Shown here in pieces: positions 50,958 through 58,958 of a stretch of DNA of 64,000 nt. The DNA is from Alphaproteobacteria bacterium HGW-Alphaproteobacteria-18 (GTDB taxonomy: Bacteria; Pseudomonadota; Alphaproteobacteria; Caulobacterales; Hyphomonadaceae), in assembly GCA_002841155.1 (NCBI GenBank), contig PHEH01000006.1, positions 62,001-126,000 of the forward strand. The letters are read 5' to 3'. Positions within the stretch are counted from its first letter, which is position 1. The number at the start of each line of letters is the position of its first letter. The notes below the pieces were generated by a model. The model saw nothing but the letters and a program-made list of their open reading frames with translations, ran no database searches and was not told where the DNA came from. The translations under genes and the position numbers were made by a program.

Positions 50958-52406
50958 ATGGCCAGCCATTCGGACTATGACGGACTGGGTCTTGCAGAGC
51001 TCGTCCGCACGCGGCAATCCTCGCCCGCAGACCTCCTCGAAGCGACTGTCAGCCGCGCCGAGACGGCGCAGAGCCAGATCAACTGCTTCTCGGCGCTTTA
51101 TCCCGATCTGGCGCGGGAACAGCTCAAAGCCGGCGGTCTTGAAGGGCCCTATGCCGGCGTGCCGTTCGTGGTGAAGGATCTGGGCGTTGAGGTGAAAGGC
51201 GCGCCGGTCACCTCCGGCAGCCGGGCCTTCAAGGGCTATGTGGCAAGCCGGGACTCCACGCTGGTCGAGCGGTTCCGCAAGGCAGGCCTTGTATTCTTTG
51301 GCGCAACCACCTCGCCGGAGTTTGGCCTGACACTGACGACCGAATCGGCCCTCTACGGACAATCCAGAAACCCGTGGGATACCACGCGCACCACCGGCGG
51401 CTCCTCCGGCGGCGCGGCGGCGGCGGTTGCTGCGGGCGTATTGCCGGTCGCCCATGCCAGCGATGGCGGCGGCTCCATCCGCATTCCGGCGGCCTGCTGC
51501 GGCCTCTTTGGCCTGAAAGCGTCGCGTGGGCGTATGCCGATGGGCCCGGCACGGACTGAAGGCTGGAATGGCCTTTCCATGGTCGGCGTCCTCAGCCGCA
51601 CGGTGCGCGACACCGCCGCGATGCTGGACGCGACTCACGGCCCGGAAACCGGCAGCCGCTATGGCGCGCCCGCTCCGGCGCGCCCCTATCTCTCGCAGCT
51701 GGACCGCGACCCGCGTCCCTTGCGCATCGCGCTCTGGCCCGTCGCGCCCAATGGCACGCGACCGGACGCGGACGCAGCAGAGGGTCTCGCCAACACCGCA
51801 AAGCTGCTGGAAAATCTCGGCCACACCGTGGTGGAAGCGGCGCCATTGATTGATGGCGAAGCGCTGGCCAAGGCCGGCCTGTTCACGATCTCGGCAAACA
51901 TCGCCGCACTGATCGAGGAGCGCGGCATTGCACGCGGGCGACCTGTAGACGATGATGAACTTGAACCCATCACCGCCTCCATGGTGCGCCTTGGACGGAC
52001 GGTTCCGATGGTGGAACTCGCCAAGGCCAACAACGCCTTCATCACGGCCGCGATCGTGTACGAACACTTCCTCGATGCCGGCCAGTTCGACATGACCCTT
52101 TCGCCCACAATCCACCGCGCGCCGGACCCGCTCGGCACCATGGCGCTGACCGCCGATCCCGCCGCGATGGGCGCCGCCGTGGCCGGCTTTGCGCCCCATT
52201 GCGCCCTCTTCAACCAGACCGGCTGCCCGGCGATGACGGTACCGCTGCACTGGACAAGACCCACGGAAACCGCGCCGCGCGGCCTGCCCCTTGGCATGAT
52301 GTTCGGGGCGCGCTATGGGCGCGAAGACCTGCTGCTGTCGCTGGCAGGACAGCTGGAGCGCGCCGCACCATGGGCACACAGGAAACCGCCGGTCTGGACC
52401 GGCTGA
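50958..52406 (+). CDS. Amidase signature family hydrolase (6-aminohexanoate cyclic dimer hydrolase-like)
   Basis: A 482-residue AS-family enzyme. The triad motifs are GVPFVVKDLG (Lys), TTGGSSGGAAAAVAAGVLPV (Ser-cisSer) and ASDGGGSIRIPAACCGLFGLK. The Cys-containing SIRIPAACCG block and overall length recall the NylA (6-aminohexanoate-cyclic-dimer hydrolase) branch, though natural substrates of that branch are mostly unknown. It overlaps the GFA gene by 37 bp and is preceded by a GAGAGAGA purine stretch. Confidence 0.92.
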   Translation: MASHSDYDGLGLAELVRTRQSSPADLLEATVSRAETAQSQINCFSALYPDLAREQLKAGGLEGPYAGVPFVVKDLGVEVKGAPVTSGSRAFKGYVASRDSTLVERFRKAGLVFFGATTSPEFGLTLTTESALYGQSRNPWDTTRTTGGSSGGAAAAVAAGVLPVAHASDGGGSIRIPAACCGLFGLKASRGRMPMGPARTEGWNGLSMVGVLSRTVRDTAAMLDATHGPETGSRYGAPAPARPYLSQLDRDPRPLRIALWPVAPNGTRPDADAAEGLANTAKLLENLGHTVVEAAPLIDGEALAKAGLFTISANIAALIEERGIARGRPVDDDELEPITASMVRLGRTVPMVELAKANNAFITAAIVYEHFLDAGQFDMTLSPTIHRAPDPLGTMALTADPAAMGAAVAGFAPHCALFNQTGCPAMTVPLHWTRPTETAPRGLPLGMMFGARYGREDLLLSLAGQLERAAPWAHRKPPVWTG

Positions 52407-52804
52407 ACGAGGACAATCGCAAATGGCACAGCGGCGGCTGTCATTGCCGCGCCGTGCGGTTTGAGGTTGAGCTGCCAGACGCTTTCGAAGTGGAAGACTG
52501 CAATTGCACCATGTGCGCGATGAGCGGGAATATTCACGTCATCGTGCCGCCAAGCCGGTTCCGCCTTCTTCAGGGTAAGGACAATCTCAGCGAGTACACC
52601 TTCAACACAGGCGCGGCCAAGCACCTGTTCTGCAAGACCTGCGGCATCAAGAGTTTTTATGTTCCCCGGTCTAACCCGGACGGCTTTGCCGTCACCTGGC
52701 GCGCGCTGGACGATTGGATGGATCTGAAGGTCACCGTCATTCCCTTCGATGGGCAGAACTGGGAGGCGAACGCGGCGCGCCTCGCCCACAAGTCAAAGGA
52801 CTAG
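52370..52804 (+). CDS. GFA-domain (CENP-V/formaldehyde-activating enzyme-like) zinc protein
   Basis: A 144-residue GFA-family protein (PF04828). Zinc-binding cysteines are in CHC (near residue 24-26), CNCTMC and CKTCG, the standard pattern. Some members bind glutathione adducts, but most are uncharacterised. The start at ATG 52370 lies inside the amidase gene; the N-terminal ~20 residues are polar. Its stop forms CTAG with the stop of the convergent metal-resistance gene (52801-52804). Confidence 0.9.
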   Translation: MGTQETAGLDRLNEDNRKWHSGGCHCRAVRFEVELPDAFEVEDCNCTMCAMSGNIHVIVPPSRFRLLQGKDNLSEYTFNTGAAKHLFCKTCGIKSFYVPRSNPDGFAVTWRALDDWMDLKVTVIPFDGQNWEANAARLAHKSKD

Positions 52805-53319
52805 CGGGGCGGCTCGCCTTCAGGCGGCGGGCGGGTGCCCTGGTCCTTTTTCTTGTGCTTGCCGTGATTGTCCTTGGGGCCGGACAGCATCCACGCAACC
52901 CAGGCCCTTTGTTCAGGGGTCAGCTCACTGATTCCGCCAAGCACCTCCAGTCCGATCCGGTCACGGAGCATCACGTCGGCGTCGCGCAACTCACGCAGGG
53001 CGACCTCCGCCGCTTGACGGTCGAAGGTGTCCGCCGCCAGAACTTGCGCAAAGCGCTGCTCAGCCTCCCGGCGCGCGGCCAGCTCAGCCTCCGCCGAGCC
53101 AAATCCCTGCCGCATAAGCGCACGTACTTCGCGGCGATCATCGCGGGAAATTTCAGGCATGCCATCGGGCCGCTCGAAGCGCGGGCGATCATCGCCCCGC
53201 GCCTGCCCGGGTGGATCCCCGCGCAGATGCTGCCCGGCAACATAGCCGCCAAGGGCAAGGTTCACGAGCAACGACACGCCCAGCGCAGCCGGGGTCAGCC
53301 AGTTGGGTACACGGCTCAT
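52801..53319 (-). CDS. Periplasmic heavy-metal-resistance/Spy-like protein
   Basis: A 172-residue protein with an N-terminal membrane anchor (LTPAALGVSLLVNLALGGYVAG) and a helical periplasmic domain of the Metal_resist/CpxP type (SRDDRREVRALMRQGF, LTPEQRAWVAWML). The C-terminus is a Lys/His/Pro-rich tail (DNHGKHKKKD) that may bind metal. It overlaps the anti-sigma gene by 4 bp and is the last gene of the ECF operon, which suggests an envelope or metal-stress output or sensor. Confidence 0.82.
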   Translation of the reverse strand: MSRVPNWLTPAALGVSLLVNLALGGYVAGQHLRGDPPGQARGDDRPRFERPDGMPEISRDDRREVRALMRQGFGSAEAELAARREAEQRFAQVLAADTFDRQAAEVALRELRDADVMLRDRIGLEVLGGISELTPEQRAWVAWMLSGPKDNHGKHKKKDQGTRPPPEGEPPR

Positions 53320-53771
53320 TCCAGTTCCTCCAGGGCATACGCCGCCGTATCAAAGCCCAGCGCCGAAACGACGAGCTCCTGAACTTCGGCGGTCATGTCA
53401 TCTTCCGCGCTGGCGACAGGTGCCACAGTCAGCCCCATGAACAGGCCGAGGGCTGCGGCCACAAAACCGCTCGCAGGTGCCCAGGGGGTCTTGAGGCCAA
53501 ACCAGCGCAGGAGGTTGGGGCGCGACATTTTCGGGCGCGGGGCAGCGGCAACGATTGCCTCGGTCAGGGCGCGCGACATCTCCGGCTCCGGCAGGGCACC
53601 GAGCATCTGGTCAAGTTCACGGGCCTGCGCCAACGCGCTGGCAAACCTTTCGGGATGAGCAAGCAGGAGCGTCTTGCCCGCAGCGCGCTCAGCTTCAGGC
53701 CAGGACACAGCCTCTGCGCCCCAGGTCTCGATCAGCTCGATCAGGCGATCATCAGTCATGGTGTGGGTCAT
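53316..53771 (-). CDS. Putative membrane anti-sigma factor
   Basis: A 151-residue protein: a cytosolic N-terminal helical part (DRLIELIETWGAEAVSWPEAERAAG), one membrane helix (about 97-116, PASGFVAAALGLFMGLTV) and a short acidic periplasmic tail. Position directly after the ECF gene with an ATGA overlap, and before a periplasmic sensor-like gene, fits an anti-sigma factor. There is no zinc-binding motif; the call rests on layout. Confidence 0.75.
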   Translation of the reverse strand: MTHTMTDDRLIELIETWGAEAVSWPEAERAAGKTLLLAHPERFASALAQARELDQMLGALPEPEMSRALTEAIVAAAPRPKMSRPNLLRWFGLKTPWAPASGFVAAALGLFMGLTVAPVASAEDDMTAEVQELVVSALGFDTAAYALEELE

Positions 53772-54313
53772 GAGGCATTCCTTCCATCGAGCAGTTGTCC
53801 GCGCAAAGTCCGCCGCGCGCGGGCGAGGAGGCTTTCCAAGGCTTCAACGCTGATCTCCATGATTTCCGCCGCTTCTGTCTGTGAGTGTCCTTGCAGCGCG
53901 CAGAGGGTCAAGGCAGCAGACTGACGTTCCGGCAAGGCACTGATCGCGTCCTCGACCGCCCTCACCCGCTGCGCCTGATCCAGAGCGTCCTGAGGCCCAA
54001 GCGCCGTATCGGCGCGATCGGGCAGTTCGTCAGGTAAAACTTCGCGGCGCTTGCGCAGCCTGTCATAGCAAAGGTTCAGCGCCACCCGGTGAAGCCATGT
54101 GGAGAATTTCGCCCGCGGCTCCCAGCTGGGCAGTGCCTTCCAAGCGCGGATAAATGTTTCCTGGGTCACGTCTTCTGCCTCTGCCTTATCGCCCAGCATT
54201 CGTGTTGCAATGCCCAGAACGCCGGGGCTGTAGCGGTTGACGATTGCACGAACGGCCGCGGCATCTCCAGCCGCGGCGCGTGTGATCTGGTCAAGGTCCG
54301 ATGTAAACGCCAC
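53768..54313 (-). CDS. ECF-type RNA polymerase sigma factor
   Basis: A 181-residue sigma factor with region 2 (AIVNRYSPGVLGIATRMLGDKAEAEDVTQETFIRAWKAL, residues ~22-63) and region 4 (ALPERQSAALTLCALQGHSQTEAAEIMEISVEALESLLARARRTL, ~125-172). It heads the sigma, anti-sigma, metal-resistance run with ATGA overlaps. The arrangement resembles CnrH/RpoE-type metal or envelope-stress modules. The EF-hand gene is 104 bp upstream on the same strand and may be part of the regulon. Confidence 0.95.
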   Translation of the reverse strand: MAFTSDLDQITRAAAGDAAAVRAIVNRYSPGVLGIATRMLGDKAEAEDVTQETFIRAWKALPSWEPRAKFSTWLHRVALNLCYDRLRKRREVLPDELPDRADTALGPQDALDQAQRVRAVEDAISALPERQSAALTLCALQGHSQTEAAEIMEISVEALESLLARARRTLRGQLLDGRNAS

Positions 54314-54416
54314 GTCTGGGTGTTTAGCCGAGTCCGGGCCGGAATACCGAGAGACAATCGCAGGGGGGGTGATTTGACTGTTTCAAGGATGCTCCGGCCC
54401 GTTCCCATTTCGGGCC

Positions 54417-55016
54417 TTACTGTCCAGCTTCGGCTTTGTTCTTGCCGCGCCATTCGCCGCGACGCTCCTTCTTGTTGGCCTTGGCAGCTTCAAGCTCAGC
54501 TTTCGTGATGGTGCCGTCGTTGTCGGCATCCATTTTGTCGAAGAACTTGATGTGCTGTGCGGTGAATTCGGCAAGGCTCAGGCGGCCATCGCCATCAGTG
54601 TCCATTGCGGCCCAGTGTTCAGCTGATTTTTCAGCTTTCTTGGCCTGCCAGTCGGCAGCCTTGGCGGGATCTTTTTCACGCTTCGGCTTGCCTTCGCGCG
54701 CTGGTTTCCCAGCAGCTTCACCTTCAGCCTTCTTGGCTTCCCACTTCGCCTTCATCTCGGCGCGCTTTGTTTCATGATGAGTTTTCATCTCATCCTGAGT
54801 GACGAAGCCGTCGGAATTGGCGTCGATGGTAGCAAAACGAGCCGCTATCGAGGCTTCAGCTTCTGCACGGGTGATATTGCCGTCGGCATTGGCATCCATC
54901 TGCATCAGATGGGCGCCATGGCCGCGATGTCCTTTGCCAGGGCCGGCCTGAGCGGCGAGCGGCATGGCGAGCGCAATTGCGGCGATACTTGCGAACGCGA
55001 GTGTCGAACGTTTCAT
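54417..55016 (-). CDS. Periplasmic EF-hand calcium-binding protein with four EF loops
   Basis: A 199-residue exported protein (signal peptide ending LAAQA) with four EF-hand loops: DANADGNITRAE, DANSDGFVTQDE, DTDGDGRLSLAE and DADNDGTITKAE. The two pairs are separated by a Lys/Ala/Glu-rich helix (about residues 78-135). Likely binds Ca2+ in the periplasm and buffers or senses it. Proteins of this type are often linked to ECF sigma operons, as here. Confidence 0.9.
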   Translation of the reverse strand: MKRSTLAFASIAAIALAMPLAAQAGPGKGHRGHGAHLMQMDANADGNITRAEAEASIAARFATIDANSDGFVTQDEMKTHHETKRAEMKAKWEAKKAEGEAAGKPAREGKPKREKDPAKAADWQAKKAEKSAEHWAAMDTDGDGRLSLAEFTAQHIKFFDKMDADNDGTITKAELEAAKANKKERRGEWRGKNKAEAGQ

Positions 55017-55063
55017 CTCTGGTCTCCAATTTCATCTCCCAGCGACAATGAAACGGGGGGCTG

Positions 55064-57775
55064 TCAGGATTCCGTCGATTTCAGCTGAAGTTTTTCGCAC
55101 GCCATTGAATGTACGCGTTTTTTTACTTCCCTCAGGCGCTCCTCAAGCACTTCGAAACCGTCTTCCTCTGCAGCGGCGCGGCAGAACCGGTTCTTCAGCC
55201 CTTCCGGAATTATCGCATCTTCCGCATCCGTATCCCCCAGGGCAAGACGCTGTATCTGTTGCAGTGACGAAAGCAGGTGCAGCGCCGCGCGCAGGAAGTA
55301 CCAGTCCTCCGCCTCCTGAGGCGCTTCGCTTTCATCTGCCTCCGCCAGACCTGATAGGGCAAGCGCCGTGGCCGGACGAACAAGATCCGTACGGCCACGG
55401 AGCAGCATTTCCTTCTGCGCCATGAACTCAATGTCGATCAGGCCGCCTTCAGCGGTTTTCAGATCCCACAATCCTTTGTCCGGCTTCTCGCGGTAGAGCG
55501 TGGCGCGCATGTCCGAAACATCGCCGGGGATCGCCTTGCGCCGTTCGCTGCGGGCACGGGCGCTGATCGCATCGGCGGCAATAGCGAGCACCTCATCGCC
55601 CAGCGTTTTATCTCCGCATACAAAGCGCATCCGCGTCAGCGCCATATGTTCCCAGGTCCACGCCTCTTCATTCTGATAGTGCCTAAACGCAGACAAGCTG
55701 ACCGCAACCGGCCCCGCCCGTCCTGAAGGGCGCAGGCGCATGTCGACCTCATAGAGCGCGCCTTCGGCGGTCGGCGCCGTCAGCGCTGTGATCAACCGCT
55801 GGGTCAACCGCGTGAACCAGGTCTGGGCATCATCCGCCTGGGAGGCATAGATGAGAATGATGTCGAGGTCTGATCCGGCCGTCAGTTCGCCCCCGCCCAG
55901 CTTGCCCATCGCAAACACCGCCCAGCGGCCGGGCACGTCGCCATTGCGCCGCGTCGTCTCCGCGCCGGCGGCGCCCGCCATCTGCCGGATGGTTTCATCG
56001 GCAAGGCTGGTCCAGGCTTCCGCCGCCTGATCGGTGGGCAACAGGCCGTGCAACAGCCGGTGCCCGATCAGGAAGCTCTGCTCGCGGTGATATCGCCGCC
56101 AGGCATCCATCGCCGCATCGAAGCTGACCGAGGGCGAGAGTTCCGGTGCGCGCGGAATGGCGTTCGAGACGAGCGCCTCCAGAAGGTCTGGCCGCCGGGC
56201 GAGTATCTGCGCCAAGCGTGGCGCAAGGGCGAGGGTAGAGACCAGATCATCCAGAAGGTCGGGCCTCGCCAGCAGCATCGATAGCGTCTGCACACCCGAA
56301 GACAGCCCTTCAAAGAAGCGGGAAAACCAGCGGAAGGCCTCGTCGGGCTCGCCCGTCGCGCCCATCGCTTTCAGGATAGAGGGTAAAATGGTGGTGAGGA
56401 TTTCTCGCCCCCGCGGCGTGCGCGTCGCCAGGACGCGACCCCGGTGCCAGTTGCGGATGGTCTCAATGGCCGAGGACGGATCAGAGAAACCAAGACCGCT
56501 CAACGTCTTCACCGTACCCGGATCATCATCAACGCCTGTGAACACAAGGTTTCCCAGCCCATGACTCTCTGCTGCGCGGTCTTCCTGCGCAAACAGGGCG
56601 TCATAGGCAGATTGCACCACCCGGCGTGTTTCCAGAAGGTCGCGGTCAAAGTCGCCCAGATTGCCATAGCCGCACAACCAGGCCACCGCCTCGCGCTCTG
56701 CCGGATCAGCCGGCACGCTATGGGTCTGCTCGTCCTGACGCATCTGGATGCGATGCTCAACATTGCGTAGCGCCCGGTAGGCTATTGTCAGTTCAGAGGC
56801 CGTCTTGTCTGAAACAACCCCCGCCAAACGCAACGCCTCCATCGCCCCCAGCGTGGAATTATCCCGCAGCGCCGGTTCCCGCCCGCCCAGGATCAGCTGC
56901 TGGGTCTGAACGAAGAACTCAATCTCGCGGATGCCGCCGGGCGAGAGCTTCACATCCGGCGAGACCGACGCAAACCCGTCATCCCCTACCTTGGTGTTGA
57001 TCATCCGCTTGATGGCCTGGATGTCACCGATGGCCCAGTAATCCAAGTTGCGGCGCCAGACATATGGTTCAAGCCGGGCCTGGAAACGCTCCGCCGACGG
57101 AATGTCGCCCGCCGTGGGGCGACCCTTGATCCAGACCATCCGCTCCCAGTTCTGGCCCTGGCTTTCATAATAAAGATCCGCCATCTCAGTGGAGACCGCC
57201 AGAGGCGTCGAGCCAGGGTCCGGCCGCAGGCGCAGATCCGTGCGGAAGACGTATCCCTGCGCCGTGGTCTCATCCATGATGCGCACCATTTCGCGGATAA
57301 CCCGCTGCGCCGCGTCACCGGGATCGCGGTCGCCGCCATCAAACCGGCTGCGCTCATAGAAGGCGCAGACATCAATATCGCTGGAATAGTTGAGTTCGAA
57401 CGCGCCCATCTTGCCAAGCGCGATTACAAAGATGCCTTCCGCCTTCAGGCCCCGTTCCGCGAGGGCCGCCTGTAGGGCCGTCTCAAGGCTGCCCCCGGCA
57501 AACTCGGTGAGGTGGCGCGTGACTTCCATCACGTCCATTGTCCCCGCAAGGTCTGCCGCAGCAAGCGCGAGGTGCGCCGAGGCTTTCGCCTGGCGGAGAG
57601 CGATCATGACTTCGGCAATGGGCATGTCCCTTGCCAGACCCGTCGCCGATCTGAGAGCCGCGTCAAAGTCCAGGCCCGCGCCGCGTTCTGCCAGTCTGCG
57701 CAGATAGGGTGCATAGCCGGACGCAGCGGCAAGGGCAGCTTCAGGGGTCGTATGAATCGGGCGTATATCAAGCAT
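55064..57775 (-). CDS. glnE: Bifunctional glutamine synthetase adenylyltransferase/deadenylase
   Basis: A 903-residue enzyme that adenylylates glutamine synthetase in nitrogen excess and removes AMP in limitation, under PII control. Both nucleotidyltransferase domains are present: the N-terminal deadenylase half (LGKMGAFELNYSSDIDVCAFY, ~residue 140) and the C-terminal adenylylase half (MGKLGGGELTAGSDLDIILIY, ~640). Length matches E. coli GlnE (946). ATG 57775 (MLDIRPIHTTP) is used in place of the longer ORF start. It stands next to the ccmH/degP/two-component block, a recognised alphaproteobacterial neighbourhood. Confidence 0.95.
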   Translation of the reverse strand: MLDIRPIHTTPEAALAAASGYAPYLRRLAERGAGLDFDAALRSATGLARDMPIAEVMIALRQAKASAHLALAAADLAGTMDVMEVTRHLTEFAGGSLETALQAALAERGLKAEGIFVIALGKMGAFELNYSSDIDVCAFYERSRFDGGDRDPGDAAQRVIREMVRIMDETTAQGYVFRTDLRLRPDPGSTPLAVSTEMADLYYESQGQNWERMVWIKGRPTAGDIPSAERFQARLEPYVWRRNLDYWAIGDIQAIKRMINTKVGDDGFASVSPDVKLSPGGIREIEFFVQTQQLILGGREPALRDNSTLGAMEALRLAGVVSDKTASELTIAYRALRNVEHRIQMRQDEQTHSVPADPAEREAVAWLCGYGNLGDFDRDLLETRRVVQSAYDALFAQEDRAAESHGLGNLVFTGVDDDPGTVKTLSGLGFSDPSSAIETIRNWHRGRVLATRTPRGREILTTILPSILKAMGATGEPDEAFRWFSRFFEGLSSGVQTLSMLLARPDLLDDLVSTLALAPRLAQILARRPDLLEALVSNAIPRAPELSPSVSFDAAMDAWRRYHREQSFLIGHRLLHGLLPTDQAAEAWTSLADETIRQMAGAAGAETTRRNGDVPGRWAVFAMGKLGGGELTAGSDLDIILIYASQADDAQTWFTRLTQRLITALTAPTAEGALYEVDMRLRPSGRAGPVAVSLSAFRHYQNEEAWTWEHMALTRMRFVCGDKTLGDEVLAIAADAISARARSERRKAIPGDVSDMRATLYREKPDKGLWDLKTAEGGLIDIEFMAQKEMLLRGRTDLVRPATALALSGLAEADESEAPQEAEDWYFLRAALHLLSSLQQIQRLALGDTDAEDAIIPEGLKNRFCRAAAEEDGFEVLEERLREVKKRVHSMACEKLQLKSTES

Positions 57776-57921
57776 GCTCAAAGACTTAGCCGAGGCGCTG
57801 TTTTCCCACAAATCGGTTCGCAACCTTTCGCTGGGTCATGCGTCTTGGAGTTATCACATCCCCGACGCACTTCCGTAGCAAACCGCTGCTATGGCGACCC
57901 AAAACATACGGAGGGCCGATG

Positions 57922-58353
57922 ATGGCCGAGACTCGCGAAGAGACCCTTCGGCGCTTCTTTCAGGCGTATGCGAAGGCATCCCTGGAAGGCGACATAGAAA
58001 CAATCGTAGCTGCCTACGCTCCAACCTATATCGAATCTTCGCCCGACTCCTTTGCCGCCTGGAAGATAGATGATGCCTATCGTAAGGCCCTGATTGAGCG
58101 TCACGCCGTGATGCAGGGTGACCTTGGCCTTGAGACGCTCGACGTTGATGTAGAGTCTATCGAAGAAGTCGCCCCCTCCCATTATCTTGTGACGGCGCAG
58201 TGGAGGATGGGATTTGCCAAGGGCAGGTCAGGCCGTGTCACCTCGTCCTTCCCGGTCACTTACGTCGTCAAGGTCGCCCTCCAACCCGAAATTCTCGCCT
58301 ACATCTCACGAGAATCAGAAGAGGCGGTGATGCGGCGCGACGGGGTCATCTGA
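57922..58353 (+). CDS. NTF2/SnoaL-like protein of unknown function
   Basis: A 143-residue cytosolic protein with a SnoaL/DUF4440-like pattern: TLRRFFQAYAKASLEGDIETIVAAYAPTYIESSP, then SHYLVTAQWRMGFAKG and PVTYVVKVALQP, consistent with the cone-shaped NTF2 fold. No catalytic residues can be assigned. ATG 57922 has GGAGG at good spacing; ATG 57919 is one codon earlier. It is divergent from glnE. Confidence 0.75.
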   Translation: MAETREETLRRFFQAYAKASLEGDIETIVAAYAPTYIESSPDSFAAWKIDDAYRKALIERHAVMQGDLGLETLDVDVESIEEVAPSHYLVTAQWRMGFAKGRSGRVTSSFPVTYVVKVALQPEILAYISRESEEAVMRRDGVI

Positions 58354-58406
58354 GACATCGCTGCGCCTTTCCCCAAGCCGCCAGGCTCTGCTAGGGTCCG
58401 CGCGTG

Positions 58407-58805
58407 ATGAAAGCCCTCCTCGCCACCCTCCTGATAGCCTTCGCTGCCGGCGGCCCGCTGGACGATCCCGCCGAGGAGCTGCGCGCGCAGGCCCTTATGC
58501 GGGAAGTACGCTGCGTAGCCTGCGAGAATGAACCGGTCTCGCAATCTTCCGCCCCGATTGCCGAAGACATGCGTGCCCGCATCCGCGAGATGGTGGCTGA
58601 AGGCGCCACGGATACGGAAATCCGCGACTGGTTTGTCAGCCGGTATGGTGAATTTGTGCTGTTTCGTCCCCCGGCGCGCGATCCGGCCAGCTGGCTTTTG
58701 TGGACCCTGCCCTTCATCCTGCTGGGTGCAGGAGTTGGTATCGGGATCGCCCTCGCCAGGAACGCGAAGCGAAAAACCGGCGAAGTTGAAGCCGAAGACG
58801 CCTGA
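58407..58805 (+). CDS. ccmH: Cytochrome c-type biogenesis protein CcmH
   Basis: A 132-residue periplasmic, membrane-tethered thioredoxin-like reductase that reduces apocytochrome c cysteines before heme attachment. The signal peptide is followed by the redox motif VRCVACENEPVSQSSAPIAEDMR (canonical RCxxC) and a C-terminal membrane anchor (about 95-117). Normally it lies downstream of ccmE/ccmF; here ccmF is 4 kb away on the opposite strand. GTG 58404 is an alternative start. Confidence 0.93.
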   Translation: MKALLATLLIAFAAGGPLDDPAEELRAQALMREVRCVACENEPVSQSSAPIAEDMRARIREMVAEGATDTEIRDWFVSRYGEFVLFRPPARDPASWLLWTLPFILLGAGVGIGIALARNAKRKTGEVEAEDA

Positions 58806-58916
58806 AACAGGCGCCTGAGCCACCGATTAATCCTCTCGCCAGCCTTCAAGCTGCCGTGTTTGCACCTAACTGTCTTTTAATGACCACTCTTCGTGTGGCA
58901 TGTTTATGTTTTGGCC

Positions 58917-58936
58917 TTGCGCCGATACTGGCGCAA
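58917..58936. promoter_or_regulatory. Perfect inverted repeat just upstream of the degP-like gene
   Basis: TTGCGCC-GATACT-GGCGCAA, 7-bp arms, ends 22 bp before the protease start. It could be an operator for the protease/two-component operon or a 5'-UTR hairpin. The spacer 58806-58958 has no other clear element. Confidence 0.5.
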
Positions 58937-58958
58937 AATCAGCGATCTGGAGAAATAG

